DNA of 7,821 bases from Ardenticatenales bacterium (lineage in GTDB: Bacteria > Chloroflexota > Anaerolineae > Promineifilales > UBA4811): contig WSZX01000476.1 in NCBI GenBank assembly GCA_013139935.1, forward strand, positions 1 through 7,821. Reading direction: 5' to 3'. This document shows, piece by piece, positions 1 to 5,620 of this stretch. Below the pieces are notes generated by a model, which saw nothing but the letters and a program-made list of their open reading frames with translations, was not told the origin of the DNA and ran no database searches. Numbering within the stretch: position 1 is the first letter of the stretch; each line of letters starts with the position of its first letter. Made by a program: the position numbers and the translations under genes.

Positions 1-472
1 GATCAAGGAGAAGGTAACCAAGCCGCTCAAAGGGCTCAAGTTGGTCAGTTACTATGGTTGCCTGCTGACCCGGCCTCCAGAGATCACGGGACACCCCAAC
101 CACGAGTACCCGATGGACATGGATATGGTCTGTGGGGCGCTGGGCGCCGAGGACCTCGATTGGGATGACAAGACGGTCTGTTGCGGTGGAAGCCTGGCGG
201 TGCCGGCCAAGGAGGTCATGCTGAAGTTGAGCCAGGACATCGTTGAGCATGCGCAGGCCGTTGGCGCGGATGCCATCATCGTTGCGTGCCCGCTATGTCA
301 CTCGAACTTGGACGGCCGGCAGATGCAGATGAAGACGCTGGAGCACCAGATTCCCATCATTTACATTACTCAGTTGATGGCCCTGGCTTTTGGGCTCGAT
401 GAAAAGGCCACCGCCTTTAAGCGTAACTTGGTGGATCCCCGGCCGATGCTGGAGGAGAAGGGGTTGCTCTGA
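1..472 (+). CDS. hdrB: CoB--CoM heterodisulfide reductase subunit B-like protein, C-terminal part (partial at 5' end)
   Basis: The reading frame is open from base 2, so the gene starts outside the window; 156 residues are visible, ending at TGA 470-472. The fragment carries one cysteine-rich CCG domain in the pattern C-X39-CC-X34-C-X2-C: Cys20 in YYGC, Cys60-Cys61 in CCGG, and Cys96 and Cys99 in CPLC, counted from base 2. The stretch around YYGCLLTRPP and CPLCHSNLDGRQ is typical of HdrB. In this family two CCG domains bind noncubane [4Fe-4S] clusters that reduce a disulfide or pass electrons within an HdrABC complex. In bacteria such subunits often work with Fdh, MvhD or MetF-type modules rather than with CoM/CoB. 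The partner subunits, if present, would lie upstream and are not visible. A TTG at base 41 is not the real start because homology continues ahead of it. A related CCG-domain protein (succinate/fumarate reductase or glycolate oxidase type) is possible but less likely. Confidence 0.88.
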   Translation, partial: IKEKVTKPLKGLKLVSYYGCLLTRPPEITGHPNHEYPMDMDMVCGALGAEDLDWDDKTVCCGGSLAVPAKEVMLKLSQDIVEHAQAVGADAIIVACPLCHSNLDGRQMQMKTLEHQIPIIYITQLMALAFGLDEKATAFKRNLVDPRPMLEEKGLL

Positions 473-524
473 CCGAGTTCTACGGGAACCCTCCAGGTGC
501 TTTCGGGGGCCGCCAATAGGGCAT

Positions 525-544
525 CACGTGTCCATGGTCACGTG
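525..544. promoter_or_regulatory. 20-bp near-palindrome, candidate operator
   Basis: Two CACGTG hexamers (525-530 and 539-544) flank a central CCATGG (532-537). Each of the three blocks is itself palindromic, and the whole 20-bp unit is symmetric except for one T-T pair (531 and 538). It lies 52 bases after the HdrB-like stop codon. With no loop and no T-tract it does not look like a terminator, so a binding site for a dimeric DNA-binding protein is the likeliest role. There is no cognate regulator in the window, and chance is possible. Confidence 0.3.
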
Positions 545-903
545 TGGCGCGGCCTGGCTGCAACCGGGCCCGGATGACAATGATCGCTGATTCCGGTGCC
601 AGTGTTGACCAACCCCCACTGATGTGAAACTATGTTCCCGAATCCCCGCTGGCACGAGTTCTGGAACGCCAGTCAGGGTAACCGATGGTTCTCAGCCACA
701 CCTACCGACTCGGAGCACATCGGCTCGCTGAAGAGGCAACAGATGGAGATCTATAATGCCGGGGGCGGCAAAAGGACTGGGGCAAAAGCACTACCGTCCA
801 GGGCGAAAAACGCCTCCTGGGCACCAGCGACAGGCCGCTGCTCTCGCTGGTGGCAATCCGGCCGGAAGCGGAACCCTGCTCTGCCGAGGCCGCCCGCTTT
901 CGG

Positions 904-931
904 TTGCGCCTGCAGATACTTGTAGTACAAT
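904..931 (+). promoter_or_regulatory. Candidate sigma70-type promoter for the phosphoesterase gene
   Basis: A -35-like TTGCGC (904-909) and a -10-like TACAAT (926-931) are separated by 16 bases. The predicted transcription start near 938 leaves a leader of about 27 bases before the ATG at 965. The -10 box matches the consensus at five of six positions; the -35 box matches less well. The purine stretch GGGAGTGG (941-948) is rather far from the ATG to be a good ribosome binding site. Confidence 0.4.
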
Positions 932-964
932 TCCGGTCCAGGGAGTGGTTACAGGTTCTGCTTG

Positions 965-1744
965 ATGCGTATCCTCATTTTTTCCGATCTTCACGCCAAC
1001 TGGGAGGCTCTTCTTTGGATGCAGCGGGCCGAGGAGCAGCCGGACGCTATCCTCTTTCTGGGAGATGCCGTGGGTTATGGGCCGGACCCGGCCGCCTGCA
1101 TTCAGTGGCTCAGGGCGAATGTCACCGTTGCCGTGCAGGGAAACCATGACTTTGGGCTGGTGAATAACACGTGCGGGGGAACACCCATCGAGCTGCACGA
1201 TCTTGCGCTGGCAACCCAGGCCCACGCCTGGAAGATACTGCACAAGAAGGATGTGGACTATTTGCGGGATCTACCCCAACAGCAGATCGTCGCTTTGGGA
1301 GGGACGACTTTTCATCTGGTACACGGAACGCCGATCGAGCCGATGTATGGCGCCCTCAATCTGCTGTTTACTCCCCAAGAGCAACTGCGACAGATGATCG
1401 AGAGGGCGGCCGGGGCCGAGGTGATACTGATGGGAAACACCCACGTGCCGGCTCTCAGGGAGGTCGACGGCACGCTGTTGGTCAACCCAGGCAGCCTTGG
1501 GCAGCCGCGCTACGGCGTGCCCGACCCCACCTATGCGGTCTGGGAAGATGGGGACATACGGATTCGGCACTTGCACGTCTCTCACGATCGTACCATAGAG
1601 AAACTCAAGGTCCTGCCGCTGGAACCGGATATCATTCAGCGGTTGCAGCAGATCCTGATGACCGGGCACGTCGTGTTGCCGAATGGAATGACGGCTGAGG
1701 AAATGAAGCGGAGGCACGAACTGGAACACGGCGCCTATTGGTAG
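965..1744 (+). CDS. YfcE/MJ0936-like metallophosphoesterase
   Basis: This 259-residue protein belongs to the calcineurin-like metallophosphoesterase superfamily (Metallophos_2 type), which hydrolyses phosphodiesters or phosphomonoesters with a di-metal centre. The family motifs are in order: DxH in SDLHAN (Asp8, His10), GD (33-34) in GDAVGYGPDP, GNHD (59-62), a metal-binding His at 120 in VHGTP, and GNTH (157-160) followed by NPGS (174-177). The usual GHTH is GNTH here, so the first His of that motif is Asn158; the last His (160) is retained. The ATG at 965 is preferred over the TTG three bases earlier because MRILIFSDLH is the normal beginning of the family. Codon use and length (about 160-260 residues in the family) look normal. 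The true substrate cannot be read from sequence. The gene probably has its own promoter (904-931); 80 bases separate it from the CBS-ACT gene. Confidence 0.88.
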   Translation: MRILIFSDLHANWEALLWMQRAEEQPDAILFLGDAVGYGPDPAACIQWLRANVTVAVQGNHDFGLVNNTCGGTPIELHDLALATQAHAWKILHKKDVDYLRDLPQQQIVALGGTTFHLVHGTPIEPMYGALNLLFTPQEQLRQMIERAAGAEVILMGNTHVPALREVDGTLLVNPGSLGQPRYGVPDPTYAVWEDGDIRIRHLHVSHDRTIEKLKVLPLEPDIIQRLQQILMTGHVVLPNGMTAEEMKRRHELEHGAYW

Positions 1745-1824
1745 GACACGGAAGCTTGCCCCGGCAATAGCCTGGTACCGGTGCTCTGCCGGCCGCATGT
1801 GATATCCATTGTGGAGGTACTGCG

Positions 1825-2499
1825 ATGTTGATTAAAGATCTGATGACCCTGGACCCCGTTCACATATCTCCCCACCGATCAGTAGCCGACGCGGGAGAGG
1901 TGATGGAAGAACACCGAATTCGCCATCTCCCTGTCCTGGACGAGGACGGCCGGCTGCTGGGTCTGGTGACCCGGTCGTCATTGGGCACGGCGCTCCCAGG
2001 GATGGGGGGCGGGTTGACTAGATTCGAATTCAACTACCTTGCTTCCTCTACCAGTGTGAACGAGGTGATGATCAAGGAGCCGATGGTCATCGGTGAAGAT
2101 GAAGGGGTGGAAGAAGCCGCCCGAGTGATGAACGTGAACCAGGTCAGCAGCCTGCTGGTAATGCGGGAAGGCAAGCTGGTGGGTATCATTACAGATACCG
2201 ACCTATTTGAATCGCTGTTTGAGCTGCTCGGGGCGCGTCGTCCTGGCATTCGACTTACTGTTCACGTCCCCAATCGGGTGGGCGCTTTGGCCATGGTCAT
2301 GACCGCCATTGCCCAAGCGGGAGGATTTCTGACAGCCGCGGGTGGCTGGTACGTAAAGGGAGCCGGGGGAGATGTGTTTGGGGCGGTCCTGAGGATCGAG
2401 AATCTGTCTCGGGAGCAAGTTGTCGACGCCATTAACCAACTCCCAGAAATCACTGTCGCGGATGTGCGCGGCGAGGAGATAATCCACAGCGAGCCATGA
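1825..2499 (+). CDS. CBS-pair and ACT domain protein (AcuB-like)
   Basis: A 224-residue cytoplasmic regulatory protein. The first CBS motif spans about residues 1-56 (DLMTLDPVHISP ... HLPVLDEDGRLLGLVTRSSL). The second spans about 77-133 (VNEVMIKEPMVI ... LLVMREGKLVGIITDTDLF). A C-terminal ACT domain spans about 142-218 (IRLTVHVPNRVGALAMVM ...). CBS pairs bind adenine nucleotides or S-adenosylmethionine, and ACT domains bind amino acids or similar small ligands, so the protein probably senses energy or metabolite state. Bacillus AcuB has the same architecture. There is no catalytic domain, so it must act on a partner. The start is set by GGAGG at 1813-1817, seven bases before the ATG. It lies 85 bases upstream of the two aldolase-Fae fusions on the same strand, which makes them candidate partners; this link is inference from position only. 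Confidence 0.87.
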   Translation: MLIKDLMTLDPVHISPHRSVADAGEVMEEHRIRHLPVLDEDGRLLGLVTRSSLGTALPGMGGGLTRFEFNYLASSTSVNEVMIKEPMVIGEDEGVEEAARVMNVNQVSSLLVMREGKLVGIITDTDLFESLFELLGARRPGIRLTVHVPNRVGALAMVMTAIAQAGGFLTAAGGWYVKGAGGDVFGAVLRIENLSREQVVDAINQLPEITVADVRGEEIIHSEP

Positions 2500-2570
2500 G
2501 AAGCGAGGAACCGGCCGGGGCAAATGTTTGACTGGCCTGCTGGCTCCCGTTTCCCATCGTATCTGTTCAA

Positions 2571-2577
2571 AAGGAGA
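2571..2577 (+). promoter_or_regulatory. Ribosome binding site that fixes the start of the first aldolase-Fae gene
   Basis: The strong Shine-Dalgarno AAGGAGA (GGAG at 2573-2576) sits eight bases before the ATG at 2585. It decides the start against an in-frame TTG at 2528, which has no such site and would add 19 residues not expected ahead of a DapA-family barrel. Confidence 0.8.
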
Positions 2578-2584
2578 TGGACAA

Positions 2585-4060
2585 ATGCCTATCAAGGTTC
2601 CATGGATGAAAGGGGTCTACCCAGCGCTGGTGACCCCGTTTGTTCCCAAAAGCGAATCGGAAAACGTGGATGAAGAGGCTTTCCGCCGCCTGATTCGCCA
2701 TTGTCTACCCCACGTCGATGGGGTGGTCACCAGCGGCACTACGGGCGAGTTCAGCTACCTCTCGCGTCAGGAGCAAAAGCGATTGGTAGAGATCGCCGTG
2801 GAAGAAGTAGGCGGCAAGCCGGTCATTGCCGGCTGTGGCGCCTCGGGCACCGTCGAAGCAATCGTGCTGGCGAAAGATGCCAAGGCGGCCGGCGCGGCCG
2901 GCATCCTCGTCGTTACCCCCTACTTTTTGCACCCCTCTGACAAGGGTGTCTACCAGCATTTCTACGACATCGCCGGGGCGGTCGACATCCCGCTGGTGCT
3001 CTACAATATCCCGCAGGTGATGGACCGCTATCTGTCTCGGCCCGTGGTGGAAGATCTAGCTGATCTGCCCAACGTGGTCGGGCTAAAGGACTCGTCTGGG
3101 AATCTGACCTACACCACGGAGTTGCTCGAATACGTGGGAGATCGGATTGACATCTTTGTGGGTCACGATGAGGTTGTGCTGGCGGCACTGGCAAGCGGGG
3201 TCAGCGGGATGATTCTGGCCAGCGCCCAGATCTACCCAGAGGTGTGGCAGGCGGTCATTCGGTTCGTCAAAGAGGGCAACCTGCCGGCCGCCCGCGGTGC
3301 TCAACGGCAGGTTCAAAAGCTCTCCCGCATCTTTTGTCGGCACGGGGGCGGGGTGGCCGTCAAAGCCGCCCTCAAGATGATGGGGTTGAGCATGGGGCCG
3401 CCGCGCAAGCCGCTCAAGGCGGTCGGTGGGGCGCTCTCGCACGAAACCCGCGCGGAGATTGAGTTGGAACTGGAGAGACTGGGCAAGATCGAGTCGCCGG
3501 CCGCGTCCTTTACGTATCCTGACGGAGAACTGGCGGACCGATTTGGCGACCTGGAGATCACGGCCGCCGTCATTGCTGAACATAAGCTGCGTACTGGTTC
3601 GGGCGTGGCGGGCCAGGAGTTGAGCAAGGTGCAGATCGACCTCGTGGCGGGCCCCAAGACCAGCCCGTTGGGCGACGCGTATGCGCTACAGCTAACCTAC
3701 CCGCTCCACGGCCGGGAGGCGCTAACCACGATCTTGGAGCCGGCGCTGACGGTGCGGCCGGCCACTCTCATCCTGCCCACTCTGCCACAGAAGAACCTGC
3801 GCCAGGCCAACATGATCTACGGCCCGACCCAGTTGGCGGTGGCCCGCGCCATCGCCGATGCGCTGGAAGACGGCACGATCAGCGCCAACGTTGCGGACCA
3901 CGAGGTGATGATCGCTCTGGCGACCCTGCACCCCAGGGCGCTGGATCGTCACGACCTGTATCACGCTGGTTACCAGGCAGCCGGTCAGGCGATCAGACAG
4001 GCATTTTCTCTGCCGGGAGGAACTCAACTCCCGCTGTCAACTACCGGCCAAGCAGCATAG
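2585..4060 (+). CDS. Fusion: DapA/NanA-family pyruvate aldolase + Fae-like domain (paralogue 1)
   Basis: A 491-residue two-domain protein. Residues about 8-300 form a class I aldolase TIM barrel of the dihydrodipicolinate synthase/N-acetylneuraminate lyase family: GTTGE at 51-55, catalytic Tyr140 in LYNIP, and Schiff-base Lys168 in VGLKDSSGN. The Tyr-Lys spacing of 28 equals that of E. coli DapA. The residue matching DapA Arg138 is Val145, so this is probably not a lysine-pathway enzyme. Residues about 325-475 resemble formaldehyde-activating enzyme, which condenses formaldehyde with tetrahydromethanopterin: VQIDLVAGPKTSPLG, IYGPTQLAVARAIADALEDG, and LHPRALDR...YQAAGQAIRQA. By eye alignment to Methylorubrum Fae, catalytic His17 is Gln350, Asp19 is Asp352, Lys66 is Thr399, Thr68 is Pro401 and Gln83 is Gln416. 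The Fae C-terminal HPF tail is missing. It lies 13 bases upstream of its paralogue, almost certainly in one operon. The fusion is clear; the reaction is unknown. Confidence 0.9.
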   Translation: MPIKVPWMKGVYPALVTPFVPKSESENVDEEAFRRLIRHCLPHVDGVVTSGTTGEFSYLSRQEQKRLVEIAVEEVGGKPVIAGCGASGTVEAIVLAKDAKAAGAAGILVVTPYFLHPSDKGVYQHFYDIAGAVDIPLVLYNIPQVMDRYLSRPVVEDLADLPNVVGLKDSSGNLTYTTELLEYVGDRIDIFVGHDEVVLAALASGVSGMILASAQIYPEVWQAVIRFVKEGNLPAARGAQRQVQKLSRIFCRHGGGVAVKAALKMMGLSMGPPRKPLKAVGGALSHETRAEIELELERLGKIESPAASFTYPDGELADRFGDLEITAAVIAEHKLRTGSGVAGQELSKVQIDLVAGPKTSPLGDAYALQLTYPLHGREALTTILEPALTVRPATLILPTLPQKNLRQANMIYGPTQLAVARAIADALEDGTISANVADHEVMIALATLHPRALDRHDLYHAGYQAAGQAIRQAFSLPGGTQLPLSTTGQAA

Positions 4061-4066
4061 AGGAGG
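4061..4066 (+). promoter_or_regulatory. Ribosome binding site of the second aldolase-Fae gene
   Basis: A perfect AGGAGG begins directly after the stop codon of the first fusion gene (TAG 4058-4060) and lies seven bases before the ATG at 4074. The tight spacing indicates co-transcription and probable coupled or balanced translation of the two paralogues. Confidence 0.8.
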
Positions 4067-4073
4067 CGCTCCG

Positions 4074-5567
4074 ATGGGATACAAGACCGATTGGTTCAAA
4101 GGCATCTTTCCCGCGCTGGTGACACCATTCGCCGGAAACGGGAGTGGGCAACAGAGCAAGTTTGACCAGGGCGCCTATCGCGAGTTGATCCGGTGGGTGC
4201 TGCCGCACGTCAATGGGGTGGTGCCGGCCGGCACCACTGGCGAGTTCTCTTACCTCACCTCCGACGAGCGGATTCAGGTGATCGAAACTGCGATCGATGA
4301 GGTTGCCGGCCGGGTACCCGTGATAGCCGGCACAGGCGCCGAATCCACCCGGGAGACGGTGCGGCTGACTCGAATAGCCAAGGAGGCTGGCGCATCAGCC
4401 GCTCTTGTCCTGGCTCCCTACTACCTCAAGCCCTCATTCAACGAGGTCTATGATCATTTTCGTGCGGTCGACACTGTCGGTCTGCCGATTGTGCTCTATA
4501 ATCTTCCTCAGTGCACCGGGACCCATTTCAAGTGGTGGACAGCCGAGGGGATGCTGCTCGATCTGGACAATGTCATCGGCGTCAAGGACACCTCTGGTGA
4601 TGTTGCCTTTCTGGCGGCGTTGTTTGAAAAGGTGCGGGGAGAGGTGGGCATCTTTGTCGGCCACGATGAGGTGGCCCTGGCTGCATTTTCCTCTGGCGCT
4701 GACGGGGCGATTCTTGCCAGCGCCAACCTGATCCCCGACGTCTGGCAACGGATCTACCGTGCGGTTCAGGGCGGCGACCTGGAGGCGGCCCGGCAGGATC
4801 AGCAATTGGTTCAGAAGCTGGTGCGCATTGTCACACGCACGGCCGGGGCGCAGGCGGTCAAAGAAGGACTGACCGCGATGGGGCTGCCGATGGGCGAGGC
4901 CCGCCATCCGATTGTGCGAGGCGGCGGCTTTAAGCGCGAAGACTATGAGGAGCTACGCATCCAGTTGGAGACAGCCGGGATCGACAAGATCAGCAAGAAG
5001 GTTGTCACCTACGACCTGGGCGGAAAGCGAACTCAAACCGAGCTCTTTGCCACCCCGCAAACGCCGCGCACTATTGATGGCTGGGAGATCAAGGTGGGTG
5101 AGGGATTTGCCGGACCACCGTTTCAGGAACTGGCCCACGTGGACCTGTTGATCGGAGTCAAGGATGGACCGGTCGGCCGGGCCATTGATCGTTCAATGGC
5201 TGGCTGGGGCGAGGAGCGTGGCCTGAAGATAATCAATGAACGGCCGCGGACCCTGCTGGTCCCCACCGTCACCTTGCGCACGAAAAAGAGCAGGCGGCTC
5301 TTCTATGAACACGCCGCGCGGGGGGTCAATCAAGCCATCAGTTTGAGCGTTGAGGATGGCTTTCTGCCGGAGGCACTGCTGGATGATATCGTCCTCATTG
5401 CCAATGTGTTCGTCCACCCCTCGGCTTCGATTGCGAGGCGAGTCCTCGGCAACAACTACAAGGCAACCCGGCACGCCATCCGCAAGGCGATCGAGGGACG
5501 GCCGACAGTGGGGGAACTGATAGCGGAGAAGGCGGCCGCCCGGCACCCGTTTCGATACGCTCCGTAG
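4074..5567 (+). CDS. Fusion: DapA/NanA-family pyruvate aldolase + Fae-like domain (paralogue 2)
   Basis: This 497-residue paralogue of the preceding gene has the same domain order. The aldolase barrel covers about residues 8-303: GTTGE at 53-57, Tyr142 in LYNLP, and Lys171 in IGVKDTSGD (spacing 29, one residue more than DapA). The DapA Arg138 position is Cys147. The Fae-like domain covers about 336-494 and is the more complete of the two: WEIKVGEGFAGPPFQELAHVDLLIG, then NVFVHPSAS, NNYKATRHAIRKAIEGRP and a terminal ARHPF as in true Fae. By eye alignment to Methylorubrum Fae, catalytic His17 is His355, Asp19 is Asp357 and Thr68 is Thr400, but Lys66 is Thr398. The GPAQ motif is replaced by EHAA, so Gln83 is Ala415. 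Strings shared with the first paralogue (ALVTPF, GTTGEFSYL, VGHDEV, ILASA) show a tandem duplication followed by divergence. The predicted role is a pyruvate-dependent aldol reaction coupled to a C1 or pterin-binding module; substrate unknown. No signal peptide is seen, so it should be cytoplasmic. Confidence 0.9.
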   Translation: MGYKTDWFKGIFPALVTPFAGNGSGQQSKFDQGAYRELIRWVLPHVNGVVPAGTTGEFSYLTSDERIQVIETAIDEVAGRVPVIAGTGAESTRETVRLTRIAKEAGASAALVLAPYYLKPSFNEVYDHFRAVDTVGLPIVLYNLPQCTGTHFKWWTAEGMLLDLDNVIGVKDTSGDVAFLAALFEKVRGEVGIFVGHDEVALAAFSSGADGAILASANLIPDVWQRIYRAVQGGDLEAARQDQQLVQKLVRIVTRTAGAQAVKEGLTAMGLPMGEARHPIVRGGGFKREDYEELRIQLETAGIDKISKKVVTYDLGGKRTQTELFATPQTPRTIDGWEIKVGEGFAGPPFQELAHVDLLIGVKDGPVGRAIDRSMAGWGEERGLKIINERPRTLLVPTVTLRTKKSRRLFYEHAARGVNQAISLSVEDGFLPEALLDDIVLIANVFVHPSASIARRVLGNNYKATRHAIRKAIEGRPTVGELIAEKAAARHPFRYAP

Positions 5568-5577
5568 GAGCGAACGC

Positions 5578-5620
5578 GGGGATTGGGGAATTGGGCAGCC
5601 TGCCCAATTCCCTAATCCTC
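5578..5620. terminator. Long hairpin between convergent genes, possible bidirectional terminator
   Basis: An inverted repeat pairs 5578-5597 with 5601-5620 around a three-base loop (5598-5600). The inner 12 pairs are perfect (GGGAATTGGGCA with its complement), and the outer eight include two G-T wobbles. It starts 10 bases after the stop of the second fusion gene and contains the stop codon of the convergent gene (complement of 5612-5614). No T-tract follows on either strand, so it is not a textbook intrinsic terminator. It could stop RNA polymerase from both sides, protect 3' ends, or be a copy of a dispersed palindromic repeat, since its core recurs at 6976-7012. Confidence 0.55.

Larger units (their letters stand above)
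473..964. other. Gene-poor intergenic region
   Basis: About 490 bases separate the HdrB-like gene from the phosphoesterase gene. Short open frames exist (for example 632-925 on the + strand), but their translations are rich in Arg, Pro, Ser and Trp, have no recognisable domain, and lack a ribosome binding site. A different + frame from about 757 reads through into the next gene and includes the string GKSTT, but it has a stop immediately upstream and no nucleotide-binding-domain context. The region contains a near-palindrome at 525-544 and a candidate promoter at 904-931. I see no tRNA, no clear intrinsic terminator and no repeat array. Confidence 0.6.

Noticed and set aside
605..633. Possible promoter TTGACC with a weak -10 at 628-633
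   Set aside because: The -10 box matches poorly and no credible gene follows closely.
632..925. A 97-codon open frame on the + strand beginning with ATG at 632
   Set aside because: There is no ribosome binding site and no recognisable domain. The composition is Arg/Pro/Ser/Trp-rich, as in noncoding GC-rich DNA.
757..964. A frame containing GKSTT that reads into the phosphoesterase gene, possibly a P-loop remnant
   Set aside because: A stop lies directly upstream, there is no glycine-rich context before the Lys, and the frame continues as an out-of-frame overlap of a real gene.
1761..1792. Small inverted repeat CCGGCA/TGCCGG between the phosphoesterase and CBS-ACT genes
   Set aside because: A six-base stem with a 20-base loop and no T-tract is too weak to call a terminator or riboswitch.
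2528..2584. N-terminal extension of the first fusion protein from a TTG at 2528
   Set aside because: There is no Shine-Dalgarno at that codon, while a strong one precedes the ATG at 2585, where the family homology begins.
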